Shown in pieces: positions 10,310-21,649 of a DNA stretch of 64,000 bases. The notes below the pieces were generated by a model that did not search any database, was not told the DNA's origin, and saw only the letters and a list, made by a program, of their open reading frames with translations. The translations under genes and the position numbers were made by a program. The stretch covers positions 66,402,001 to 66,466,000 of the forward strand of contig OX419757.1 in NCBI GenBank assembly GCA_948567375.1, in the 5' to 3' direction. Origin of the DNA: Lunularia cruciata (lineage: Eukaryota; Streptophyta; Marchantiopsida; Lunulariales; Lunulariaceae). Every line of letters begins with the position of its first letter. Within the stretch, counting starts at the first letter, position 1.

Positions 10310-10540
10310 CTGGTTGGTAAGCTGGTGCTTGTTGGCACCCAATGTAAAAGGGAAAAGGTGCACATAGACACTGGTTGGCACCGGTTTTGCCTGGTGTAGT
10401 GTGTTAATATAGGATTAAGTAGCTGGTTGGTGCTGGTGCCTATTGACATCCAATGTAATAGGGAAATGGCGTACGGAGATGCTCGTTGGCACTGGTTGCC
10501 GCTGGTGTAGTGTGCTAATTTAGGATTAAATAGGCTTTTG
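10310..10540. repeat. 113-bp tandem repeat with a dispersed relative
   Basis: CTGGTTGGT... through GTGTAGTGTG(T/C)TAAT..AGGATTAA occurs at 10310 and 10423. A third partial copy (TGTGTTAATTTAGGATTAAAT and following) sits at about 11990-12090, showing the unit is also dispersed. Upstream, GGCACTGGGTGATG-like words at 10200-10300 look like degenerate units. Confidence 0.7.
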
Positions 10541-12540
10541 CCCATCGCAGCTCAATGGTGCACATAGTCGCTTGCTCAATGGCACCCGTAGCCCATATTG
10601 TTGTCATGTTTTCATGCTGATTCTGTGCCATTTTGATCCTCAATGAATCCTCCCTAGTGAAGAAAATAATTATGTACATTTTCAATTTTGGGGCAAAATG
10701 TTTGGGGGCAAATTGTCAGTTCAATTAGAGGGAGAGCTAAAGTTTAACAAAGTTGAGAAACAAATCAATTCAGATTCTTGGTCCTAACTATAGAGATAGT
10801 CCATATTTTTGACTCAGCGTGAGGCAAAGAAATTAAAAGCAAGACACCTTTGACAAATGCTACACAAGACATAGAGTGCAAACTATAGCTTTGGATGAAG
10901 ACAAGATGACAACGGTGGACAGTGCTATTCTGGAATATTTTCAGATTTTGCCTTTCACTGAATTGTAACAGCGACATCAGTCTGGGCTGTGGATTTTGGT
11001 GCCCGTCTCCACCTCAGAATTGATTTTCAAGAATTTGAAGGCAGTAGGTAAGGTATTAAATGCTGAGGTTGCAGTATGGGGACTCAAAACATCCTTGTAA
11101 CTTGATGTCTAGATTAGTGAGGTGGTAAGAAACTCAGCGTCTGATAGAGATACATGTGGAAGAGAATTCCAAAAGAAAACCTTCCTTGCTTTCCTTCCAC
11201 CTGTTCAAGAAAAGTGAACCAAAGATACAGCTATAAGAGATGCCATTGTTGAAGAGAAACACCAAGATCTATTGAGTGTTTCAAATGGTCATTGAACGAA
11301 TTCCTGAGTTATTAAAATCTCCAAACAAGCACTTTACATCATGTCAAATATGCAAGAGCTTTGCGCAAACCAATCCTATGACCTTATCCACTTTGGCAAG
11401 AAGAAGCAAGCCAAAATAGGAAATTCAAGAGCTGTGCATAACACAATATCCTGACAAAATATACCCATGCATGAGACCTTTGACTATCTCCATGATCTCC
11501 ACTTCCCAAATCTGCACATCTTGGCTCAGATCCCAATTTGAGATTGAATTTGTAAACTAAGGAAGTTAAATAAACTAATGGTTCATATGCTGCCAACACT
11601 TGGGATAAAAAATATATTCATCCAAAGCGTAAAACACTCATATGGGCACTTACATGTGGAGAAGAACTGAGAAATGGTTTCTTGGCTTTGCTAGAAAAAT
11701 TGTTGCTAGTAAAAGATCAGGGACTAGCTTTGGCCATGGATAAAGTCCAAGTTTGGATAAAAATCATTCATAATTCCGACCCAATCATCATCATTTTCTC
11801 CAAGTGAGTGCATTGAACTTCACCAGAATAGCTATGCTTTTGATTTGCCATCACCCCATCACTTGCCGTCACCAGAACTTGATTGAAAGATGTTATAAAC
11901 ACATTGCACAACTCAAGGTTGCTGGAAACCAATGGTCTAGATTCCATCAAGTAAGTCACATGTTTATCTTGAGGACACCATGGAAACTGCTGGTTGGTGT
12001 AATGTGTTAATTTAGGATTAAATAGGCTTTCTTTTATCACCATTTGATGATGCCTATAGCCGCTTGATGGCGCCTGTTCTTGAGGCAACTGTCACATGTC
12101 ATAGAACTAGGAAATCCTTGCCCCTCCCAAAGTAGAAGCTAACCAGATCCGAACCTGAACCTCCCGAGCCATGAAACTAAAAGCAATGGACCACCACACC
12201 AATGCAAAACTACAAAACTCACCGCTTAGTTTACTTACAAGAGCATTTGCACACTAATGGTGAAATTGAGTTTGAATAATTGAAAGCAGCATTTTGGACC
12301 GCCAAAAAAATTCATAAATCACACTCTAAGAATCACCCACCAAAAAACATGGTAGCCCTCTCAAGATGCCACGTCACCTCTTCCAACAATCATTTTCAAT
12401 ATGGTAATCCTAAACATCCATAATATAGCACTTGATTTTGTAAATGAATGCAGCTTGCACTAAAGATCATGTAACACAAATTTATGGGGCATTCATTTAC
12501 TAGCACCTCATCTCCATCACTAAAAAATATTATTGTTTAT
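10541..12540. other. Two kb without a supportable gene
   Basis: Only short frames are present on both strands. Apart from the dispersed repeat at 11990-12090, I see no protein domain, LTR or RNA gene. Confidence 0.4.
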
Positions 12541-13353
12541 TGTGACAACCCGGCAAATATCACTTTTGTGATAATCAGGTAAGTAAAGTTCATTCCCGTA
12601 GAGATATTATTCAGAATTGGTCAAATACAAAGTCAAATGTCATAATGTAGTTCTTCTTGGTTGAGTCTTTAGTCTCTCAAGTAGAAACTACACCCAAAAG
12701 AGAGTAACAAGCTCACAAACTTGACAACTTGTCACGAATACACACTCATAATCACAACATAGCAAATTTTGTCCAAACAAATCTTGATTGTGATAATTCA
12801 AGCTCTCTTGAAAATGGCACTTCAGTACAAAATGACTTTGCCTCAAAATTATGTTCCACCCCTCCACTGAAGGCACAACTTCCTCAATCAAAATTGCTTC
12901 ACATCAACACTACGTTGCACTCACAAATGCAAAATACTACCAATATTACAATTACTCTCAGATCTATCAAGGCATTGCTCTGATTGCACTTCACCTAAGA
13001 TCAAACACACAGAATGAAGATCAAGGCTGCAGAATCCAACATCCAACAAACACACTAACTTGCACTTTGAATTTCTCCACACATTCACAAACACAATCAC
13101 AACGTTGATACTCGGAATCAAGCTCAAGTGACAAGCACTACTTCACAACACTTTGCTTTATTTATTCTCAGAAATTATGAGCACTAAACAACATATGACT
13201 ATGAATGCCACTCTTAAATAGTGAAGCAAACAACAATTACAAACAAAAATACCATTCTACAATAACTCTACAAACCTACAGATCCGAAATGACAATGCAC
13301 CTCTTCATATCTACCTCTTCCAATCTCAAATCTGTTACTACTCCGATCCGGTG
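12541..13353 (-). other. Conserved 3' untranslated tail of coiled-coil copy B
   Basis: On the minus strand this matches 48481-49371 downstream of copy C nearly throughout. Shared words include GTGCTTGTTGGATGTTGGATT-like text, GATTGAGGAAGT/GATCAAGGAAGT, and the final GGTTTCTAC...GAGACTAAAGA...GGGTTGTC. On the plus strand the block begins TGTGACAACCCGG, a typical plant LTR-terminus word, suggesting that the shared unit ends at a mobile-element boundary. No second LTR was found to prove it. Confidence 0.55.
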
Positions 13354-15876
13354 TCAAACCTTATCATCGGCTTTCAAACCTAATGATCTCTCTATAATTT
13401 CCCCATCCTTGGGCCTATCCAATTCTACTCCTAACTCTTCTATTTCTACAATTTCTTCACTACAATCTACAATTGAGGTATAAGGTAATCGCCCTAACTC
13501 TTTATCTCCTGACCTGCTCCTCTCTAAGGTTTTAGAGAACAACTCTGAAGACACTTGTACTCCTACTTCTACACCTTTGGGTCTTCGTACTTCTTCTACC
13601 TCACTACAAATTTTAGCTAACTCTGTTCTAACAAGATGTAGTCTGAGACACACATTGTCTCCCACCTCTAACATCTTCCTATCTACATGATCTCACAGAC
13701 AAATTAAGAGATTATTCAACTCCGTGTCCTTTGCCTTCCTCTTGCGCGTCTCCTGCACTGATAACTTCAGCTCATGCAATCTCACCTCTTCCAGTTTACA
13801 TTCAACTTCCGTGCTCAGCATGGCCTTGATTTCATTGATGACTCCTTCTACTTCATTAGCTTCTTCTTTGACCGTAAGCTTCTCCTTCTTCCTTTCTTCC
13901 TCCAATTCATTGCAATACATCTGGAGCTGGTCTTCAAATTCAACCTTCAATGCCTCCTTCTCTCTCCGATTCATAGAGGGTTCCTCCTCTGCTACTCTCA
14001 CCAATCCTCGCAACCAATCTTCTTCTCTACTGCGCTCCACTAACTCTCATTGCCAGGCTTGATCTTTCTCAGCTACCTTCTTCTTAAGACTCTCCAACTC
14101 TTGCTCCATCACCGCAGTAATTGCTTTGGAGTGTATCAACTCTACACGCACATCTGCAAGTTCTCCTTCCAACACTGCAACCATCACGGTCATCTCCTTC
14201 GCCTCCTCGCGACTCTTTACTAATTCCTCCCTCGTCACCTAAAAGTGCTTACTCTGAAGAACCTCCTCAACCTGAAGATCTTTGACTTCCATCTCCACCC
14301 TTGTCAACTTACTTCACAGCAACAATGTTTCTGCACTCCAGGTCTTTACTACTGCCAATTCATCCGGCACCTCGAGATTGGCACTTACCATCTCCATCTT
14401 CTTTTGCTGCAACATCATCAACAGCGGACATACTACTTTGGACAAATAGTCCACTCCTTTGCACCTTGCATAATCGGCTTGGACTTTGGGTTCCAACCAC
14501 TCTATGTCTTGCACCTTGCCCCAAAATCGCAATCTTTGCACCTTCAAAGTTTCTTCTTCTGAACTTTCTCCTCCTTCCAAAGTAACTTTACTAGGTCCCA
14601 CTTCAGATACATTCATAACATTCTTACCCTTGGCAGTTCGGGGTTGTGCCACGACTTCCTCTCCCCTCTTCCTCTCACTTTCTCGTTCAAGCATGGAAAC
14701 TTTGGGACTCGGCTTTCCTGCCTCGATCATTGGCTGTTGCATTTGTTGAACCTCCGCTTCGCCTTTGCTGTCATTGCTTGATTCTTCACTTCGTAGCATG
14801 AACTCCTCTTCTTCTCCCGACATTCCTTCCTTTGATCCGGTTTCTCCTTCCGACTCTTCTTCTTCTTCCTGCATGGCTTCCTTTGTCTTCACTACCACCG
14901 CCGTTGGGTTAAGCTTTGGAACTTCTGGGGCTGGACTGTCGCAACACAACTCTCAGGCTTTGCTCTCTTTCTCACTCTTGGAAGGTCAATTGCTAAAATT
15001 TTCTCCTTACCACTCTCCTTGTAGTATGCATCCCCATCTTGCACTCTCTCCATATAATATCACTCATCTACATCTGCCTCCTTTTGTAAATCTGGATGAA
15101 AGTGCGAACACATTTGACTTTGTTCTTCCAAAGTCAGCAAGTTCAACCCAAAATAAAAGTGCGTTGCAAATGGCACAAAGTAATGTGGTGGCATATCCAT
15201 TCTCCATCCCAAAATCATCTGCCCCTCTTTGATGCAGACATTTTGCCCAATCTACTGCCTCTCACGCAAACATTTGGTGAAAGAACACCGCTTGTTGCAT
15301 AGTAACATAGGTGGTTTGCTCTGGCTTGAACATTGCCATCATCGCGCTTACTAGCCCTCTCCGCTTGGGGTCTCTATAATTGTCCACCTTATACCCATTC
15401 TTAGTGTGAGGTTGATTGAACGAATTCCTCACTTTGGCAGTCTCTTCTGAAACATCACACTTCCGATAGAAGGTGGTACCTCCCACCTCTCCTGCTTCTC
15501 TTCCCAACACTACTCTCCAATCCGCCTCCGTCCATCGAGCAGGATTCCCTCTCTTCCCCTCATGCTTCGGTCCATCCTTGGAATTGTTTGTTGCAATTTC
15601 TACCATGAAACCTGGAAAACTGAAGTTGTAGTTCCAGGCCAGGAATGTGATACAAAGTCTCGTCAAGACTTCGATCCGTGCTATTACTTCTAATCTACAA
15701 ATTGCAAGCCCCCTGACCGCACTCTGCTTACTTATTTTTGGGCTCATTGTGTGCTTCCTCACCTTCTTCTTGTGGAAGATCATCCCTGAAATCCTAACCC
15801 ACTCCTCTTCCTGCGGATTTGCAATTTGCATTACTTTGGGTTGACTCTGCATAGGAACCGGGTAGCGACTAGACAT
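13354..15876 (-). pseudogene. Unrecognised coiled-coil family, copy B (best preserved)
   Basis: The unit starts at ATG 15876-15874 (MSSRYPVP), which copy C shares at 45976 (MSSRYIVP). About 840 codons would reach 13354. The N-terminal third (15876-14990) holds RWTEADWRVVLG, TFYRKCDVSEETA, GYKVDNYRDPK, QAVFFHQMFA and, after a frameshift near 15250, PPHYF.PFA.HFYFGLNLLT. The middle (14949-14320) is strongly acidic (EEEEESEGETGSKEG) with Ser/Glu runs and RLRFWGKVQDIEWLEPK. The last third (14238-13354) is heptad-like and Glu/Lys/Leu-rich, clearly coiled coil. Stops near 14040, 13690 and 14314 break it. The domain order faintly recalls plant transposon-associated proteins, but I do not recognise it. 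It lies between the duplicated NCWDYA loci, in the same orientation. Confidence 0.65.
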
Positions 15877-16290
15877 TGCTCTACTTCCTCACACAACTCA
15901 TAATTTTATAGTCCTGCGCCAATTGGTCATTCTTCAGTTGCTCCTCCTCTCCTCCTCTCCTTGTTTCCTGTCACTATCAAGAAGTTCTTGATCCAGAGGT
16001 CATTACTTTCTTCCCGCGTACTTTCTTGACTGCACCGACTCCGAAGAAGTTTGTTACAGGTTCTTCGGATCCGCTCACGCCGCCCGATACAAAGTCTCTC
16101 CTTCTTCTTCTTTGTCTTCGTGTCTTCGGGTTTTATTTCATGTCTTGAACCGAGGTCTACTTCGGGTTTTACTTCACACCCCCGCTTCTTCTTATTTCTT
16201 CCCAGGTTAGCCCTCTTTAGGCTCTAACCACATACTTCTTCTTCAAATGCTAACAAAACAGAAAAAAACAAAAAATGTGGGTACCAAATT
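15877..16290 (-). promoter_or_regulatory. Conserved 5' leader of coiled-coil copy B
   Basis: On the minus strand it starts GGTACCCACATTTTTT, which copy C has at 45579 and again at 45103. It runs through GACAGGAAACAA and GAAGAATGAC to CTATAAAATTA about 35 bp before the ATG. The TATA-like word and the leader are shared with copy C, so the homologous unit extends well beyond the coding part. Promoter function is inference. Confidence 0.45.
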
Positions 16291-16589
16291 TATTATTTAT
16301 CCATAGACATCCGTCAAATCTATTCCTGAAACTCCCTATTGTATTATTCATGCAGATTAACAGGAACTCAAATTTCTCAAAAAGACATCACGTTCCCCGA
16401 AGATTGACATGAACCAGCCTGATTGACATGAACCATGTTTCAGTTGGCAGCTTGATATGGACCAACGTTGCAGCTGCTTATCCTAGTTAGTTGAGACGTT
16501 TTTGTGCAAAGTAGAATGGATTACCATGGAACAAGGTTCACCTCCAGTTCCGGGACTTACCACAATCAAAAACAGCCTAAGAAATAGAA

Positions 16590-17850
16590 GTTCTTAATCT
16601 AATAGGATGGCAATCCTCTAATGATGTTGTATTGTCTCATCTCTATCCATCCCTCCATGACAATATCCACACATTATAAACGCTTCTCATGTCAAGATCT
16701 GCTACTTGATCAAGCAATTCAAACTGGACGAGTGTTGGACTTGACCTTCTGAAATGTATATCCCACTAAATCCTCTTCTCTCTCGGTTTGAGTTTATATT
16801 TCCTTCACTATCACAACTCCCATACTCAATGAATGAGTTCAGAACTTTGATGCTGAGATCAAGAGCATAATCCCAACAATTATCAGTTAAGACATTATAA
16901 CCAAACGGACTGTCCTTCGGCTTTCCTAAGACCGTTGCTTATTTGATCCGCACATCGCACTTTGAATTTTGAACATTAGGGGGGTTTCAGTTTCAGGTTA
17001 TCGGCGGCCGTAAAATAAAATAACGGGACATCTATGGGATATCCTCTAGGTTGCTATAGGATGTCTTAGTAAAATACCCACATCATACAGGAGGTACTCC
17101 TGTATCCCTCTAACTGTTAACGGGTCATGTTTTTCATGACCCGAATGCATTCAGGGGATACGGGGGGTCCCAAAGCCTATATTAACCAAAAAGTCAAGCC
17201 GAAATTTACAACAACCGAAAAGAAAATTCAGACCTTAAATTTTTAGTTACCCATTCATAAATAATCATGTTTTGGTTTATAGTACCTCTAAGAAATTATG
17301 GGAGGCATACAGGGATCAGCCTACCTCTTGTAATTTCCAGAACTGAAACCCCCTATTGCTTTTGAACTTCTTCTCCCGTTTTAACAGTCTTATGGTGACC
17401 CAAGCTTGAACATCCGTAGCGGAGCCTCCCTTTTCAGCTAGCATGCGGAAAAGCGCGGGGTTGGTTTCACCCTTCAGGTAGAAGTTTTCATCGTCCATTT
17501 CCTCCACAGAGAAGACTATGACTACGAAGTCGTGATTGATACCGCATGAATATCCGCCGAAGCGTTTGGTAGAATCTACCCGATGTAGAAGCTTTGAAGA
17601 AGTCTCTTATGCTATTGCCAATATTTCCTCACCCTAAATTATTACAGATCGTACTCTTGCCATAACCTCCTTCCTGATTTTCTTCCGACGTGAAGTGGTA
17701 AAATTTTAAAAAATTTGTATCTATAGTGTTACGAAGCTCGCCTTTTTCCTGTTTCGTCAGAGATGGTGACAACAAAGAGAGAAAAGATCTACGGACACCT
17801 TCCATATGGGTGTTGGGCTTGCACGAAGAGCGTGTACTACTCGAAACCAT
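16590..17850 (-). pseudogene. Decayed copy of the NCWDYA gene
   Basis: It starts at the equivalent ATG (17850-17848) and retains GELRNTIDTNFLKFYHF and MEEMDDENFYLKGETNP, but frameshifts separate the pieces. A terminal-inverted-repeat insertion at 16979-17353 cuts the body, and the NCWDYA region is shifted (plus-strand AATCCCAACAATTATCAG near 16870). The region between main exon and candidate 3' exon is collapsed: exon-2-like sequence (GAAATGTATATCCC) joins the main exon near 16770. Compared with 7529-8272 it is clearly non-functional. Confidence 0.8.
16979..17353. mobile_element. 375-bp non-autonomous TIR element (MITE-like)
   Basis: The left end GGGGGGTTTCAGTTTC and the right end ...GAACTGAAACCCCC are inverted, flanked by TA on both sides (or read alternatively as an ATT duplication). 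The intact paralogue at 7790-7820 has no insert there, giving a natural empty site. There is no room for a transposase. Internally it is CpG-bearing, with a short GGGTCATG...CATGACCC hairpin. Superfamily undecided: a TA duplication would suggest Tc1/mariner-like mobilisation. Confidence 0.75.
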
Positions 17851-18270
17851 GTCCCCAGATTTGACGCCTTACCTCGATGATTTGACCTGCTCGGGTCCGA
17901 GAATTCTGTAAAAACGAATAACAACTGTCAACAACTTTCCATTCATCGCATCCTCGTCACATACTCCATCCATTCAGAGATTTTAGATAAACTTCACGCC
18001 AAAGAGCAAGAAAGTGGAGTATCTCCTAATCTAGTTATCGATTATTAAGTCACGGGAGAATAGCAGAACAGATTAAAACTTCATATCAGTCAAGTCTACA
18101 TTGAAGAGTCACAAGTCCATGGGATGAGTCGTTATGCGGCCGTGCTAGTCATGCCCACGATGCAAGGTGCAGCTTTTTGCTATGAGGATGGTTCAAATTA
18201 CCACGGTATATATGATGAGAGGCGAGGCTTGCACTAGGAGATACTCTTCTACCCTGCTGGTATCTATTAA

Positions 18271-19149
18271 GAATCGAAGGTTAATTCAATCATAGACAAA
18301 AATCCAAGATTTATTATTGAGGTTCACCCACCTTGGGCTACGTCCCTACGAGTTCCACTTCATTGAGATTTTTTTTTTTTGCCAACCCTCCGATCCTTCT
18401 TCCTTCTTGTCAAGACCTTTCCTTTGATATCTCTCTTCACTGTTCTGGTCTGCCCCAAACTCCCTTCGAGGAATCCCCTGCAAACCCTTCCAAAGTTCTT
18501 CCTTCCTGTCAAGACATTTCCTTCAATTTCAGCTGATTGCCTCCTTGTCCTGTTCCAATTGCTAACACCAAATGAAGCCCTCCTTCCAATGGCTGCAGAG
18601 TCCTGACTTTCCTTTTCTCCTTTCTTGGGTCCCTCACTTGTTAGATGGTTTCTGAGCACTCTCAATGTCAATCTCCCTTCATTTTGCCAGAATATGGGTT
18701 TGAACTACAATATAGGTAGCCTGCTCCATCTCCACCATAATAGTTTGCATTCTAATATTATTTCCACCTCTTTACCAATTAAGCTGCACTCACACTACTA
18801 AAATCTCCCCTTTTCATCTCATCAGAACCCCTATCTCCATTTGTTGAATGAACAGCTGGCCTAACAGGCCTAGGCCCCTATTCACGTAGGCATTGACAAG
18901 ACAAGTAAATAGATAGATGGCAGCTGGCTAACGAGCTAACTAAATCTGGTCAGCCCACATAACTGGATGTTATTCTTGTGGCCCATTAATACTGAAAAGG
19001 TGTTATGTTCAGTAGTATGATCGAGAGTTGTGAAAGCATTCTTCCCTGCCTTCATTTTTTGTCCTAACTCTTTAGCTTTTAATGCCTTTCTCTTTACTTG
19101 TAACTACCAACACATATAGCAACGCACTATTTTGACACTCTCAAGTGTC
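18271..19149. other. Stretch without a supportable gene
   Basis: It contains a poly-T run at 18368-18379 and a weak duplication of a CCTTC(T/C)TGTCAAGAC block at about 18405 and 18505. No domain is recognised on either strand. Confidence 0.4.
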
Positions 19150-19509
19150 TAGTGGGAAGTTTATACTGCTTGCAACTAGCGCTTTTAAATATATCTACAT
19201 ACTATTCTCCCAATTTCTCTCTTACACCAAATAGGACTAATGCAACCCTTAGATTATTTTCACGACGACACCGGCTCCCAAGTATCCTCTGTAAATATCA
19301 TAGGAGTGGAAGACATACTGATTGGCTACTACATTGGACCCTTAGGAGTAGTAGTGTCATGCTTCCAACCACTAGAGGTCACAACCTTAGTGTGGAAAAC
19401 TCCCTCCGATTGGGCTACAAGCTCCATATGTCCTTTAGTTGTATCCCAAGTAGACCAAGGGTGTAATCCAAGTAGCCCATATTGACTTGGATGGACTCCA
19501 AGTAGACCT
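19150..19509 (-). pseudogene. Retroelement polyprotein relic downstream of the methyltransferase
   Basis: The minus strand reads STWDTTKGHMELVAQSEGVF and HTKVVTSSGWKHD in one frame, then decays. By position it would be the continuation of the methyltransferase-bearing polyprotein beyond the lone LTR, but reverse transcriptase motifs are not found before similarity is lost. The assignment is inference from position and orientation. Confidence 0.3.
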
Positions 19510-20202
19510 GTAACACCCAATTGTGCATGTGTGTGATATTGTGATATTTAGCTTGGTATAACAAGTACTTAAGAGATATCATTTAGATAGAGATAAAGGA
19601 TGGTTCTATATAAGTCATGGTTAGCTAAAGTTAGTCATAGCTAAGATAGAGGAGACTTTACTTTAGAGGAAGTAGAAAAGATGAGCATCACTATTTTGGA
19701 TTTTAGTGTGTTGACTTGGTATTATTCCTAGGTGTTTGGCTTTGAGGAAAGAGTTGAGAACTCTTGGACCCGCAAGCCTTTTTGTTTTGGATTTTTCTTT
19801 AGTCCAACGCTAGCCCATATGAAGGAATCCTTGACTTAGTGGTTGGGTCAAGATAAGACCACATGCTTAGGGGAATATGCCCATGTGAATGGATATTCCT
19901 TTCTACTTTTTGACTTTACTTGACTTTTAGTCTAGTAACTTGAGTTACTATGGTAATTAGTAACTTTGGTACGTAACTATTTCACAAATATATAAACAAG
20001 GGGTGAGGAGGTACTCATCATCCTTTCATTTGCAACTATCTCTCTCTCTCATTGAGTTCTCTAGTGAGCAATGTCTTGAGTCTTGGAGTGTTAGCCTTGG
20101 AGGAGTATGATGGAGTTGGGGTTCCTTGCCTTCTTAGTCCATGGTGCGCTACCATAATAGCCATCAGAGGTTCATCTTCAGTGAGAGACAGGCCGGCTCA
20201 CA
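19510..20202 (+). mobile_element. Lone LTR of the second Ty3 family
   Basis: It starts TGTAACACCC and ends GGCCGGCTCACA, with TATATAAA at 19989-19996 as a probable TATA box. It matches LTRs at 28434-29116, 34101-40439 (split), 55558-56254 and 59890-60011 (minus) along its length. No internal domain follows on either side, so it is a lone LTR. Flanks AGACC and CCACT give no target duplication, so a deletion or rearranged end is possible. It separates the methyltransferase domain from the relic at 19150-19509. Confidence 0.8.
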
Positions 20203-20280
20203 CACCACTCTCCCTAGTAGCCATTGGCTATGTCCCAAAAATACCCTGCCCATTTGGTCCAACGCCCCCATCATGTGCCT

Positions 20281-21345
20281 AAATTATCTCAATAGGCATA
20301 GCGCTCACAAGTGTCCGAGTGGTGATGCCTATGAAGTGCATCCTATGTTGCTCTGCCAAACCAAGGCTCACAATCCAAGTCAAATAGTTCAAGTCCATAG
20401 CCTGACCTAACACCTGACGCTTGGATGCCTTTGACACTATTGGAATAGCCATAATACCGGTGCAAAAACCCATTGCTTGCTTTCTCTCATCGGCATTGTG
20501 CTCCACCAACTACTATAACTGTGAGTCCCAAACCAATCTAGGGCCTCTCTCTCAAAAAGCATGGGAGCTCAAGAAACTCATAAGTGTGGGAAAAGTGACT
20601 CTGGGTTGTCCAACTAGGTTCACCACTACCATAGGTGACCGATCAGCCACTACCACTGTTTGAGACTAACGTCCAACATCCAGGATGTCATTAACAATGA
20701 TGTGGTCTAGTTATTGAATCTCATCATAAGTGCATTATAGAACCTCTCTGGGTAAGAAGTTTGATCATCAAAGATGAAGATGATGAGCTGTGATCCCACT
20801 TTGGCACATCTAATAACATGGCAGGTCCCATCTAAGAATGGACTTCATGCATACTTGCCACCACTTGGGTGTGAGAATCACCCATCAAAAGGGACATTCT
20901 CCAAAAGGTAAGCTAAAGAAATAGATTGATGAACCTATAGATGTTGTAGTATCCATAACATCTCCTTAAACATACCAAAATAGAGATCTTGAAGACCCAA
21001 ACCTCAACCAACACGTTTATGTCCCTAACATGGCCATCCAAAAATCACCAAATGAATAAGTCCATGTCTCTCCAGATCATGCACCCTTGGTAAGGAAATG
21101 TATGTTAGTAGAGCCTTCTAGTAACCCTTGACTATTGACATCAATAATAACTCAAGATACCAATAGGCCAAGTGTGCCACATGATGGAGAAAGACTTGCC
21201 TAACAGTCTCATCTCTCTCCACAGACAAGTACCTCTGTACTCATATACTTGCTTGTAGTACCGCAACTAGTCCAGTGCTAATCCCACCAAACAACTCTAG
21301 TAGACATACTCCCTCTACTAGATATTGCTAAGCAATGAGTGTGGT
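20281..21345 (-). pseudogene. C5 cytosine DNA methyltransferase domain of an LTR retroelement (decayed)
   Basis: The minus strand reads in one frame from 21345 to about 20700 and in a second frame to 20281. S-adenosylmethionine-binding motif I is ELFGGISTGL (LFGG at 21294-21283). VQRYLSVERD follows (VERD 21222-21211, motif II). Motif IV is FGWPC at 21042-21028 with the usual Gln replaced by TAG; the catalytic Cys is present, followed by GHKRVG and GLGLQD. AYLLENV at 20913-20893 is motif VI. AKVGSQ near 20800 resembles motif VIII. NLVGQPR, NADERKQAMGF at about 20500-20465 and LGQAMDLNYLTW give the C-terminal motifs IX-X. About 330 codons is the right size for a DNMT3/DRM-like catalytic domain. 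At least six in-frame stops make it inactive. Being in frame behind a protease, it was part of a retroelement polyprotein. Confidence 0.85.
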
Positions 21346-21649
21346 ATCCAAAGGTGTCAAGGTAATTGATGTTAGAATCTCATCCTCACATTGGTTGCCT
21401 AGTGGAACAAAGGCTCCACTCCAAGCTTGTTGCACCAACTGATCTACATGTTGTTGCAATGCCTCCTATGAACTCCACAAAGGAACATCCAAGGTGGATG
21501 GAACAATCTCACTCATACTCCAAATCTGAGTGATCTCCTTTGGTACTAGAGTATCCTCTACATGGGCGTTCCCCTCCAATAAATCACCATGCCAAGTTAT
21601 AGAACCATTGAAAGTTGAAATTGAAGCCACCATGGTTCCAAACTATAGT

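Larger units (their letters stand above)
16530..18270. repeat. Segmental duplication, copy 2 (partner 6885-8720)
   Basis: Same orientation and same flanks as copy 1, with more substitutions and indels. The 5' flank similarity ends near CTGCTGGTATCTATTAAG at 18270. Confidence 0.8.

Noticed and set aside
14486-15232. Plus-strand open frames opposite copy B
   Set aside because: They are shadows of the minus-strand coiled-coil frame; the homologous copy C supports only the minus-strand reading.
12541-16290. Copy B as a complete LTR element
   Set aside because: The terminal word TGTGACAACCC is seen on one side only; no second LTR, primer site or pol is present.
16530-17850. Processed (retroposed) pseudogene origin of the second NCWDYA copy
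   Set aside because: Both non-coding flanks are shared with the first copy, so DNA duplication with a later deletion is the simpler explanation.
19505-20207. Target-site duplication for the lone LTR
   Set aside because: Flanking pentamers AGACC and CCACT do not match.
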